From Colletes latitarsis (lineage: Eukaryota; Arthropoda; Insecta; Hymenoptera; Colletidae), in the NCBI RefSeq assembly GCF_051014445.1, contig NC_135137.1:27467501-27531500 (forward strand): a DNA stretch of 64,000 nucleotides, read 5' to 3'. Of the stretch, positions 36,270 through 47,583 are shown piece by piece. Made by a program: the position numbers and the translations under genes. Under the pieces are notes generated by a model that searched no databases, was not told the origin of the DNA, and saw only the letters and a program-made list of their open reading frames with translations. Each line of letters starts with the position of its first letter. Position 1 is the stretch's first letter.

Positions 36270-36660
36270 CGGACACTATAAGAGAAAAATCTCGATTAGT
36301 TTATAAGAGCGTGCCTCAGGGAAACGTGCTCAGCCTCTTACTCTACTTACTATACTATACTCAGATATAACGTTTAATCAGCCTAATTGTAGATAATATA
36401 TAAAAATCTCATCGCAAAAGCCATAGAAATTATTAATAATCTTTTGCCTTTAGGTCTTGAACTTTGTCTACAAAAGACTACGTTATTGCACTTCAATAAG
36501 AAGAACATTTTCCTCTGCTAAATTAAAATTAAGATTCATGACTATGCTATAAAATCTTGCATTGTTACTCGTTTTTTAGACATACTCCTCCCCTACCAAA
36601 TATCTCATCAGGTGAGGATCAAATCCAGACATCCTCATAATTTTATACGAATTGAAGTAT
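36270..36660 (+). pseudogene. Non-LTR retrotransposon reverse transcriptase fragment 2
   Basis: Separate blocks read YKSVPQGNVLSLLLYLLYYT (block B with VPQG), IINNLLPLGLELCLQKTTLL followed by HFNKKNI (block D region) and IKSCIVTRFLDI (the FLGI-type block). The catalytic YxDD segment expected between the first two is missing. The B block differs from the one in fragment 1, so this is a second, distinct element rather than its continuation. Stops break the frame repeatedly. It ends before the LTR piece at 36791. Confidence 0.72.
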
Positions 36661-36790
36661 AACATCAGATCATCATGTATCAGCGATATATCAGAGAATA
36701 AAAGGCAAAGCAGTAGAGAAAACAAAAAGACATGCCGTTTATAAATAAAATGAGCAATAAAGAGTTGAATTGAATTATTTGATTTGATTT

Positions 36791-36849
36791 GTTCCCCTAC
36801 GGTCGACCAGTACTCCAAAGCGCCATCGTGCGGCCTTAAGCGTGCCACA
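36791..36849 (-). mobile_element. LTR terminal fragment, TGTGG..CCACA family
   Basis: About 59 bp matching the 5' end of the family (ggtcgaccagtactcc ... GCGTGCCACA). Confidence 0.75.
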
Positions 36850-36898
36850 GTTTTGATTGGATTTTTGTTTCGGAGATGTAGCGATGAATCCATGTCTC

Positions 36899-37919
36899 AT
36901 GAAAAATTTTAATAGAGGATTCTAGAGGCCAAAGTAAGACGAAAATCAAGAATACCAATTTGTTGATGGAGGCTTCGTTAAAAACTTATTAACAATTAAA
37001 TTGAAAAATTTCAAATCGTTCTGGGAAAATTATTTTCGGTTGCGGGGGTCAATTACAATCATTTTTGGTGAATACACATACTTCCGAAATCCTACCCACT
37101 TTCGAGAAAAAAATTCGAGTAAGTGCTGAAAGTTTTGGGTGAAAAAAGACTTTCGAATCGTCTTGGAAAAATTATTTTTAGTTGCAGAGGTCAATTGCAA
37201 GCATTTTTGGTCAACAGACATAACCCCGAAATCCTACTCAGTTTCGAGAAAAAAATTCCTTACCGAAAATATAATTTCTGGCCAGAAATGTCTGCCCGAA
37301 TTTTCATGCGAATCTTTAAAACGTCATAACTTCTGAACGGATTGGACGATTTTAATGTTTAAAAAAGCAAACTACGCGTATTTTGGTGGAGGATATGTAC
37401 AAAACGCAAAAATATTCGAAAAGTTGGTCCTTGACCCCACAAAATGAGAAAAACCCCATAAAAATGGTTCAATTTTCAAACAGCCATAACTCCTACAATT
37501 GTGAATATATTTCAATGAAACTTTTTTCTGCAGTAGAGCTTATGGGTACCTACAAAAAAGTATTAGACAACTTTTCTGTAAAGCGTCAAACAAATTTATT
37601 AAAAATGAAAAACTAGTTTTTAAGAAAAATCGACAAGGTAGGGTAGGTGCTAAAATTTTTCGACGAAAAAAAAATTTGCAATTAATTCTAAAAAAATTAT
37701 TTTCGGTTGTGGGGGTCAATTACAATTATTTTTGGTGAATAGACATACCCCCGAAATCTTGCGCATTTTCGAGAAAAAAATTCAGTACTGGCGGAACTTT
37801 AAACGTTAATAACTTTTTAACGAAGCCTCCATCAACAAATTGGTATTCTTGATTTTCGTCTTATTTTGGCCTCTGGAATCCCCCATTAAAATTTTTCCCA
37901 GGGGTGGCCGAACACCCTG
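36899..37919 (+). mobile_element. Family X element, left terminus missing
   Basis: The inverted repeat is recognisable from gaaaaattttaatag, but the first ~20 bp including CAGGGTG are gone. The right end GGTGGCCGAACACCCTG is followed by TA. The core reads open for 77 codons at 37383-37616. Confidence 0.84.
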
Positions 37920-37921
37920 TA

Positions 37922-40900
37922 TATTTCATTATTATCCAAAATAACAACACTGGATTACACATAATTGACCTCATTCCTTCCACAGTTGTTACTACTTTGT
38001 TTTTATTTTTTTAATATAACTTTGAAATGAAAAAATATTTTATTTTTGCATTTAATTAATCCTATATGACGTCAATATTAATTGTAAAACGTAAAACATA
38101 AATTTTTAATATAGAAAATAGAAGCACAGTAATTAAATAACGCGAGTTTTTACGACTTGAATTCCTACGACACGCTAATGATATTGTGACTATTGCTTTC
38201 AGATAACGCGTTTTCTCGTACAACCCGCTATAGGGCAAATTATAGATATTGAAGAAATTTTTATTGATATTTAAATTAAATAATAATTCGTGAATGAATA
38301 ATTACAAAATAATTTAAATTATGTACTTGAGAAATTAAATTAATTTTATAATTTAAAAAAATAAAATATTGATTTACAATTATATAGTAATTATAAATGA
38401 ATTTAATGATAAGTAATTATCTATAATAAAATGCCAAATTTTCCAACATTTGAAAATTGTATCACTCCAAACACGTTACTTTATATGAATCGTTTTATAT
38501 GAGGAAAATTCTCGTAAACGCGATTTCCTATAGCGCGAATTCATACAACGTGCAACGAATTAAGCATTTTAAACGGGAATCTATTGTATATGATGTTGTT
38601 TAAAAAACATAAGATTCTAATTTTTTAATAGGAAAAGAATTCCTTGTAAGGTGATTTTGTACTAATAAAGTTGTTACTTCATACCAATGAAATTTTGTTT
38701 TAAACACCGTTTTGTTAAACCTGTAATATGAGTTTCATTATCGTGACGATCGATTTAGGACACACCCTGTATATTGGCACTTATCCGTTATGTATACTGC
38801 CGCTCAGAAGTTTGGAGTACCCTTTGATCTTTAAAATAAACAAATCTTTTTTCGTTCATATATGAACGTTTTACTGAAGATATTATCCTTACATATTACT
38901 TGTGAATTATTTCAAATGAAAATCATAATTGTATTTCGATTTAAACATTTTTTCGCTGTGGATTTTAAGCTTTCGCAAAGTGAAAATTTATTAAAATAAA
39001 CTCTTGTATAATAATCTACAAAATAATATTGAAGTAAAAACAACTAAATAATTGATTCTCAGTAGCGGCGTATTTATTAAAATGACCAAATCATTACGTT
39101 CTATGAGTTTATTCGAAAATACCAGTTTGTACATTTTTCGCGGTTCTCTAAAGAATATTTTCAACGTGCAATTTTTTTCTTATGATATAAATAATATCCT
39201 TTCGATATGAAAGATTAAAATTTGAAAGATAAAAGAATTACATATTTCTATAAAAATTGAATGATAGTCTAAATTTTCAAGCATCAGTGTATATGTATAC
39301 ATATACCTACAAAACTATGGAATTATTTTTAGTCACGTATATTTATAATTTATCTAAAATTGTGACACAAAAAATTACCACTCGTTATTTTAACACTTCA
39401 TTTTATCAACTCCATAATTTAAAATAAAGTTTTTCAGGGAAAGTTATGATTATTTGTTTACCATGAAAAGGAAACACTAGATTTTATTATGTTTACATCA
39501 GTTTATTAACTTACAAAATTTACCAAATTTTACGTTTATACATGCCCACAATATCGACATTACTAGCATTATAAATGGAAAGTGTTAACGAAACTCCATC
39601 GAAAACCATATTTAAATTCCAGGTCACGAAAAAATAGAAAATAAATTGTATTCTATTAATTTACAGGAATAGTTTTTTATTATTCAGTGAAAATATACAA
39701 CAAATAATTCTAATCGAAAAATTTTCTTCGACATTGAATATTCATATATGTTCGTTTCAAATTACAATGATTTTAGAATAAACAATTAAATCTGCCAATA
39801 TTTATATTAAAAGAGTAATAATGGACTAATTCGGACCTGTTGAAATAAATTAAAAATCACACAGGGTCGAGTAAGCATACGCACGTTCGCGTAAACGCGT
39901 GCAGTAGTTCAATTTCATCGTTTTTCGGAAGCCAAAGATGTTTCCGGAAACACGAAATAAAATTCCCTCGTTTCTGTGGATCCGTCCGTTCCTCAGAAGC
40001 GACTTCACACGAAGTTTATTTCTGACACGAGACATGCCAGCTATGTTTCTGAATAGAAAGCGTCCCCGCATGATCGGTGACCCCAGTGATCCACCTTTCG
40101 TCAATTGTGACTAAATAGGACTTAAATTCCCTATATTGAATCACCAGTTATATCACTATTACTTTTCAATATAATTTAAAAGTACAAGTACCGTGAAAAA
40201 TTTTGAATAATTTCTTCGTGGCTCCTATAATCTCAAAATGTGCGAATAAACAAATAAATGGGGATTTTACTAAAGAAAATAAATAAAAACATGTAGAATA
40301 ACATTTTTAGAAATAGATGTAAGTTTAATAGTATTTAATGAATGCTAATCTAGTATTTTGTTTCATTTTTTTAAAGATATTAGGGATAAGTGGAAATATA
40401 GCAAACGTGATTGTAATTTGTAATTTATATAAGCGTTTAAATAATATTTTTTGTTAGATGCAAATTGTTAGTTTAGCTGGGAGAATAGCTTCTTCGTTAT
40501 AAATTACTATTTTTATGTAAGGTAAGCTTAATAACTGTAATTTTAACTAATTTTGCTTTCAGTGAAAGAAGAATTTTGTATAGTTTAATAACCTCTATTA
40601 TTATAAAATTGTTTTCCCAAGCGTAAGTTTATTTTTTAAAAAAATGGAACATCAGTCTGTAATTTTTCTTAATCTACTCTCCACGAGTCTACTTCGTTAT
40701 GATTACATTATAGATTTCAGAATTCAATTTGCATGAATAACGTAGAAATTGGATGTCCAAAGATTGACGTTTGATTTTAAATTGTTAGACTGAGTCAGAA
40801 AAATAATAAAATAGCTATTTAAAATAATATTTCAGTCTTCTATTTTCTGTGAGGTCATTTGGAAATAGCCTGAATATTGATTCACTTAAAATAAACTTTA

Positions 40901-42351
40901 AAATGACAGATATTTCGAACGAGCGTTTAAATAACAGATATTTCAAATAAGCTTTGAAATAACAATTATATGGTTTACACAATAAATAAATATTTATTCG
41001 TCATTTGTAAATAGAAAATTCACAAATCTTCAACAAAGTATACCATTTCTGTCTTATTTTTAAAATATACTAGCAAAATTTGAATGGAAATTATAATTTA
41101 TATAAATAATCGTATATTCGAAACTCTAGTTATTTCATTAGCAATATGTAATGTTAGTTATAATAAAAAGTTAATGTAAAATAATTGTAGTAATACATGA
41201 GTAATTTATATTTAATATTCAGCCAATATGGATAGAGTTAAATATTAAATAAAACTAATTTTGTAAATAAAGACTCTTTTCAAACTTTACTGTCTTCTTT
41301 AACAAAACGCTATTTGCTCTAAGTTCTCTTTAGTGACATAGGTTAACAAATAAGAACATAAAATAACAGTAATAAAGGCATTCGTTAATTTTTTAAATGT
41401 TGTCAACATAAATAAAAAATCTTTAAAAAATGAATAATATTTAATTGAAAAAAATTTTCTTAATTACTGAAATATCATATTGATTAAACCGAACATTTAT
41501 CCCTTGTCTAAAGTTTAGTAACTAATTGTTAGATTTCACTCCCAAACGTTTTAATAAATAAATCAATGGAGCTCGAGAAGCCTTTTTATTTTAAAACTTA
41601 CTTTTACTAGTCAAACCCTCTGTCAAGTAATGAAACACGTTCGTTCATAATTTGTAGTCTGCTAATACGTTTATTCTTCCGATAAGTTTCACACGAGATT
41701 TTCAAATTTTGAGAATAAAAGGATTTCAAGCCGAAAATACCATTACATAGAAAATCATGCGGAACGTTTGAATTCAAGAATGCAGACTACCGAGCATTCC
41801 AGATTCCCCTGGTTAAAAAAAATATATCTAACAAATTGCCTCGTTATTATGCACCAACAACAACCCTATCGTAATCTCAAGATTGCTTCCTTATCTGTTC
41901 GTTTGCGTTTCCGCATCAGTGGAACGCCCCGAAGGGAAACGATTTCTTCCACGCGTTGGATTTTTCCAACACCGGCGATCGCCAGGTTTTACGCCCTATC
42001 GTTTTATTGGATGCACGTGCACGCACGTAAAATGCACACGCCTGTACGTGGAAACGGCGCGTTTATAAAGGACTTTCTTAGTAGATAGCCGTGGTCCGCG
42101 GGTCTCGCCTCGAACATTACGACCCTCGATATTTGCTATCGACTGCTGTTGTGCAGCATGGGGGTAAGAGGTTGGAACGAGTCTTCCTGTCCTTGGACAG
42201 GTCGAAAACTCCGGTTTAGTTGATGTTCTCCAACAGTCGACTACCTCGGTAGTCAACATGGCGCTTCTGATCGAGACTACTCGCCTAACCTTCGCATTAG
42301 GGCCCCTGGTAGTCTGTATGGCACGATGTAGAGTGTGGCAGACTGACAAGG
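37922..42351. other. AT-rich intron with a CpG-rich end, no gene recognised
   Basis: Very AT-rich to about 41750. CACCCTGTA at 38763-38771 is a lone CAGGGTG-type end. 41880-42340 is CpG-rich; open frames there match nothing. Confidence 0.4.
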
Positions 42352-42356
42352 GAAGG

Positions 42357-42980
42357 TGTTGCGACGCAGGATGATACAGTTGTTTAACACAACTTAAACT
42401 TTAATAAAAACAGTAACTGAATGTGTTAGATATTCAGTGGAACTAGGCTGTGGTAAATGATCTTTGTTTTGCCCAACGTGTGTTAGATACATTCGCTTTT
42501 ACGCGTTTTACAGAAAGAGAGAGTGATCGTCACTTGTCACATGAAAAACATGCGAACAGCGGTCCTTGATTGCCCCACCACAATCATCTTTATTGCTTTG
42601 GAGATTGGTAGATAGCGATGTTGTCAAAACAGCAGATTCTCAACAGAATGTACAAAGATTGTGTGCTGGTTGAGTTCTAACTGTGTTCTGTCTGAGTTCT
42701 GATTGATGGCTGTGTGTTTGCGCGCTTGTCGATTCGGTTAAGGTTGTGATTGACGGAGGTTGTTTTGTGGAAAGGTAAAATGTATGAATTTTGGTTGGTC
42801 GGTTGTGCTACGAGGGTGGATCTGAGATGGTCTTGAGGTGGGGCTTGAAATGTTTAAACAAATAGCTGGTAGTGTTTATTGAGGTTTGAACGTGATGTTC
42901 TGGTCGCGAAAATTCTTAATTACCTAAAAATGCGATGGTCGCTGCAACCTTTCTCTGTTTACCTATGTTGGGTCTCAACA
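42357..42980. mobile_element. Solo LTR, TGTTGCG..CTCAACA family
   Basis: Starts TGTTGCGACGCAGG and ends GGTCTCAACA, with perfect 5-bp flanks GAAGG (42352-42356, 42981-42985). It is 624 bp with no internal retrotransposon sequence beside it. Sense strand not determined. Confidence 0.8.
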
Positions 42981-43102
42981 GAAGGACACCAACTGTTCGT
43001 TCGAACTGTGACTTCGATTTTAACGTGCTTTTACGGAACGACTAGAGCGATCCCTTTTGGTGTATGCAAAATATTAGATGTAGATATTCAATGCTTCTTA
43101 AA

Positions 43103-43795
43103 ACATAAATAATTAAAGTGGAACGATTATAAGTTCTGCATAATCCCATCTATTCACAGGACGTCTCCTGAAATTTAATATTAATTTAGTTCGTAAGTTT
43201 TTGTGTATATTATGCAATAGATTTAATTGTTTGTAAGTGTCGTGCAGTCCAGGCCGCGAGACTTACAGATTCACTATGGTATGTGAGCGTCAGTCGACTC
43301 TGGTGAAGGCAATTGGGAGAATTGCTACAGTATTGCAACGTCAATAAACTCCTACTTGGTACATACTTTTTTTAACACAAAAATACACCACAACTTATGA
43401 ATTGAATTAATATTAATTTTTACGAGACATCCTGCAGTATGTTAGGACAATTGAGTGCGATAATTAGAGTCAGGTGTCGCAAGTATGCAGGACATGCGAT
43501 GAGAGTGACAGCGCGTGTGAATTATCAGAGGAACCATTTTTATTATAAAGAGAACTCTCGAGAAGCGAGCACGTGCCGTGAAACAAATAATCGAATAGAG
43601 TCGGGAATAAATTAAATGTCTGTAATTATAAAATTGTAATAGCCTCAAACTGTATAGTGATCGTGTATAATTAGTGCAAAATCCTGTAAATAAATATTTC
43701 TGTACTAAAACAATAAGTAATCCCGATTATTGCCACAGAATAGTCGAAGAGGTTAGACAAACTTATAATCGTCCCACTTTAATTATTTATATCAT
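43103..43795. repeat. Inverted-repeat-bounded block
   Basis: ATAAATAATTAAAGTGGAAC at about 43106 recurs inverted near 43793-43756 (similar over ~35 bp, through GATTATAAGTT). The inside is of mixed composition with an AATAAATATTT stretch near 43690. No coding sequence was recognised; possibly a non-autonomous element. Confidence 0.45.
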
Positions 43796-44513
43796 AAAAA
43801 ATATTGAGTACACTTAATATTCTACACACACCAAAAAGGATCACTCTTCTGTTATTCTGCAAAAGCACATTAAAACTTAAGTAGGTCAGTTCGTGTCCTT
43901 CCCTTGTGGCAGGGGAAAGAGAAATGGGTCGAGTGAACCCGAGAAAATCCAAGAAAAGAGTAAAATCCTTAAGTTAACTTGGAGTTAAAGTAGGTAGTAC
44001 CCTTTCTCAGTGATAAGGGAAACCCTTGGGAGGGCTGATAATTCCGGGCCATGGCCCTTGCTAGTTTGATGGAACGAGGGGGTGGATTCCTAGGTTACAA
44101 GGAGAGGTCTCGAGACCTGACGTTGACTTTTTGATCAGGATTTCGCTCACAAGGAGACTGCAAGGCCTTTGAATCACTGATTTAGATCAAATATTACACG
44201 TTGGTAGATTTCGTTCCCCTATTTATAAAGATATAGTATTATGGGGGCAAACTCTCAATGGTTTTTTAAATATTTGCAATTAAAGGTTCGTTACTCCTTA
44301 CATTGATTTTGGTTCAGATTGGTTACTGAATAGCTGGCTGGCTTGGAATAGTGGCCCGAACTTTCTACGCGTTATACTGGGGGGGGGGGGGGGGGGGGGG
44401 GTGATTACCGCTAAATGATTAAATATTTTTTCATTTTCCCAAACGTTTTTTTTTTTTACTTTGTATCAGTTTATCGCACGTAAAAGTGCATACTAGATTG
44501 TAAATAAATTGTC
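43796..44513. other. Unassigned G-rich sequence and a G23 run
   Basis: 43870-44170 is G-rich and unlike the surrounding intron, and matches nothing I recognise. A run of 23 G occupies 44379-44401. Confidence 0.4.
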
Positions 44514-44765
44514 TATACTTACTAAAAGTATAATAAAAGTTTCATTTGATACAATCAATACATCCAAGTATTTTATTTTTATATTTATTCTGCCAATGTG
44601 ACAAATGTTTTTCTTATTATATTCTCCTTTTTTCCCAAACACAGATGACCAGAAAGTTAAGGTGCTTTTCTTCTCTCTTTTTGCGTAACGTTTTCATAAT
44701 TTTGTAATAAATATATACTTGGATGTATTGATTGTATCAAATAAAACTTTATTAGACTTCCAGTA
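44514..44765. repeat. Inverted repeat, ~60-bp arms
   Basis: 44520-44578 (tttgatacaatcaatacatc) is the complement of 44705-44763 (gatgtattgattgtatcaaa). The spacer of about 125 bp has no recognised content. Confidence 0.65.
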
Positions 44766-44884
44766 AGTATCACTCTCCTTGTCAGTGATAGAGCTTGAAA
44801 AACTGAAATCAATGATACCCGGTTTTGGGGGCAGATAGTTTATTGTTTTTGAAATATTTAACGTTGAGTTATTACCCACCTTTA

Positions 44885-45500
44885 TTTAATGAAATATGAC
44901 TAGTGTCGCAAGCGATACGGTTCGAGTCCTGGTTGAGAAATTTTTTACAGAATCTTTGTTTTTCAATTTACTTTTTAATCGTCTGCTTTAATATAGCGAC
45001 TCATCTTAAAATATATTTTTTGAAACAATGAATTTAATGTTTACTTTGAATATACGAAGGAATATCAAAATTTTAGGCACCGTGTGTGTATAATATTTTC
45101 GTATAACAGAAAATCGTTCGCGTTTTATCAATGCGAATCAGGCGACTTTTCCAATAGAGTTGAATTCAAAATCTTGTATCCGTAGAGATACAGCTTTTAT
45201 TCCATTATTACCATCTATTCAGGTTTATTCACTTCGTATATTCAAAGTAAACATTAAATTCATTGTTTCAAAAAATATATTTTAAGATCAGTCGTTATAT
45301 TAAAGTAGACGATTAAAAAGTAAATTGAAAAAAAAGATACTGTAAGAAATTTCTCAACTAATTAAATTCATTGTTTAAAAAAGTGTGTTTTAAGATTGGT
45401 CAAAAACTGAACATTATATTAAAACATACAATTAAAAAGTAAATTGGAAAAAAAACCTGTAATAAATTTTTCAACCAGGATTTGAACCCACCGTATCAAT
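44885..45500. repeat. Cluster of three SINE-like repeat copies
   Basis: One copy on plus (44885-45070) and two on minus (45229-45360, 45360-45500) share ~140 bp including a ctttttaatcgt..ttaatat tail region. The outer copies carry a tRNA-like B box: GGTTCGAGTCC at 44919-44929 and its complement form GGATTTGAACC at 45478-45488. A convincing A box is not visible, so the tRNA origin is tentative. Confidence 0.45.
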
Positions 45501-46345
45501 TTTTCTACATTCATTTTCAACACACGCAGTCATAAATATTTCATCAAATAACGATTGGTAATAACTTTAACGTTAAATATCTCGAAAACTATAACTCATC
45601 TGCTCTCATAACCAAATATTATTAGTTTTAGTTTTTCAAGCTCAATCAACATTGAGCAAAACTCGCATCCTGTGTATTTTAACCTTTACAATTCGAAATA
45701 TGTGACTTTTTTTATAATCTCTGATATTTGAATTGTTTATTGTGTTCTTTGTAAACAATAATTATTATTACAAAGCTAAGCAAGATGTTCGAGAAAGTCC
45801 TGGGATTATAAATCTCAGCTGTGTTGAAGGAAAAATATATTTTGAAATGGTATTTCATAGATATAATACAGCATTGATAAAGAAATAAAAGAAATTTTTA
45901 CATTTCAAAGTAATATAATGTCTATCAAAAAATTAATACAAAAAGCAAGTTGAAAATTCATAAAAATAAATTTTCCTGATACCTAGAATATTAGAGAGGA
46001 CTAAAACAATCAAACAAAACACAGTGGAATTTCATATTGCTCAAAGAATGTTTTTTTATTTTTCAATAATTGATGGTCATAAAAAACTTTCATTCTTTTT
46101 AAAAGTTTTGGAGAGCCACTTCATTTTCTTTTCTGATTTCCTCCTTTTTTTCCTGTTTTTATCAACCTTTCACTCGTCGACTGAGATTCTTTTTGGTTGG
46201 TACGAATAACGGAAATTATAATTCAGGATGAAAAAGTCCCAAGTATAATAAAAAGATTTCACGGGACTCATTGCCCCATTAGGGATTAAAAGAATTAACA
46301 TGGTTATGGGTAACGCATAAAAAATTATACCATTACACCATGTCA
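45501..46345. other. AT-rich intron, nothing recognised
   Basis: No element ends or coding sequence were recognised. Confidence 0.4.
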
Positions 46346-46600
46346 CGAATGATATTAGTCTGTATTTCTGTCCAAGGCAAATAATTATTATTGATTTCCT
46401 TATTTATGGAAGGATCATTTACTACAAGAGGGATCGTTTAATTAATATAATGTGAAAACAAGAAGCGAGGTTGCAAACAGCGAATAATATTAGTCTGTAT
46501 TTCTGTCCAAGGCAAATAATTATTATTGATTTCCTTATTTATGGAAGGATCATTTAATTAATATAATGTGAAAACAAGAAGCGAGGTTGCAAACAACGAC
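46346..46600. repeat. Tandem duplication, 135-bp unit
   Basis: Two copies (46346-46480, 46481-46600) of a unit containing tattagtctgtatttctgtc. The second lacks ~15 bp around ctacaagagggatcg. Confidence 0.85.
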
Positions 46601-47583
46601 ATACAAAATGGTAACATTTATTTCAGCGTGTCACATGATTTGGACAGTCATATAAGACAATTATTTACACACATTTTTTATACATAAACTTACAATTTTC
46701 TTCCATTCATCGTAATAAATATTCTTTCCCTACCAGTACAGAAAACATAGCAGAAAAAGTATATTTTAGTTAAAAGAATTTAGTATGATCTGATTAACGA
46801 GGAAAGTGTCACCAGTAGCTTATCAAAAAATATCGAAAAGCATAAACGAGATGATTCGTCATACTTAACCGACAGATTAAACAAACGATTCAGTAATTCT
46901 TAAAAACGATGCTAAACTGCTTCCTACGTAAGCATTTTACGTTTCTATGCAACATTTACGCGTTACACAAGACGCCATTGTTACCAGATTCTATTCATAC
47001 AACGATCTTCGATCGATTTCCTCTCTGCAGAAACTTTGTTGTATCATCGTCGCGGAAAATTACAAGCGTTACGAAATTTCTGATTCCTCTTCGAAGCTCG
47101 TCTATATTAACATAATGGCCGACAATCTATTCGATTCGACGCGAATGCAAATATTTGTACTTGCTCGGCTCCTTTTCCGGTTTCGACACCGACGTACGTG
47201 AACGGAGGACTTCGGTTTCCTGCCGCGTCTCGAGTGTATTTTTAAAAGTAAATTTTTCGGCTCCGAGCCGCGCCTTAAGGGGTCTGTCTGGTTTCGAAGC
47301 CTAAAAGTTGCCTGATATTTGAATTTCTCTTTTAACAATCTATCAAACGTGCCAATTTCAAATTTTTTACGCGTGCAAGTTGCGTCACACAATTGGGACT
47401 GGTCATACCCAGTGGTTCGATCTCCAGGCATCAGTATAAAACAATTGATAGACATTACTATACCATTTTATTTTAATCTCTACAATTTTTCTTTTATCTC
47501 TTAATATATTCGAGATACAATCCAATTGCGTGACACTTATATTTCTTTATGTATTACCAAGTTAGAAGAAACTTGAACACATA
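46601..47583. other. Intron with a CpG-rich patch, no gene recognised
   Basis: 46990-47300 is less AT-rich, with open frames on both strands that resemble nothing known to me. Confidence 0.4.

Noticed and set aside
42879..43112. 77-codon plus-strand frame
   Set aside because: It crosses the right end of the 624-bp solo LTR and its target duplication, so it is not a host gene.
44915..44990. Complete tRNA gene around the B box at 44919
   Set aside because: No acceptor stem, anticodon arm or A box could be folded; only the T-arm-like box is present.
47102..47455. 117-codon minus-strand frame in a CpG-rich patch
   Set aside because: No start context, domain or homologous pattern; overlapping frames are open on the other strand, as expected by chance at this composition.
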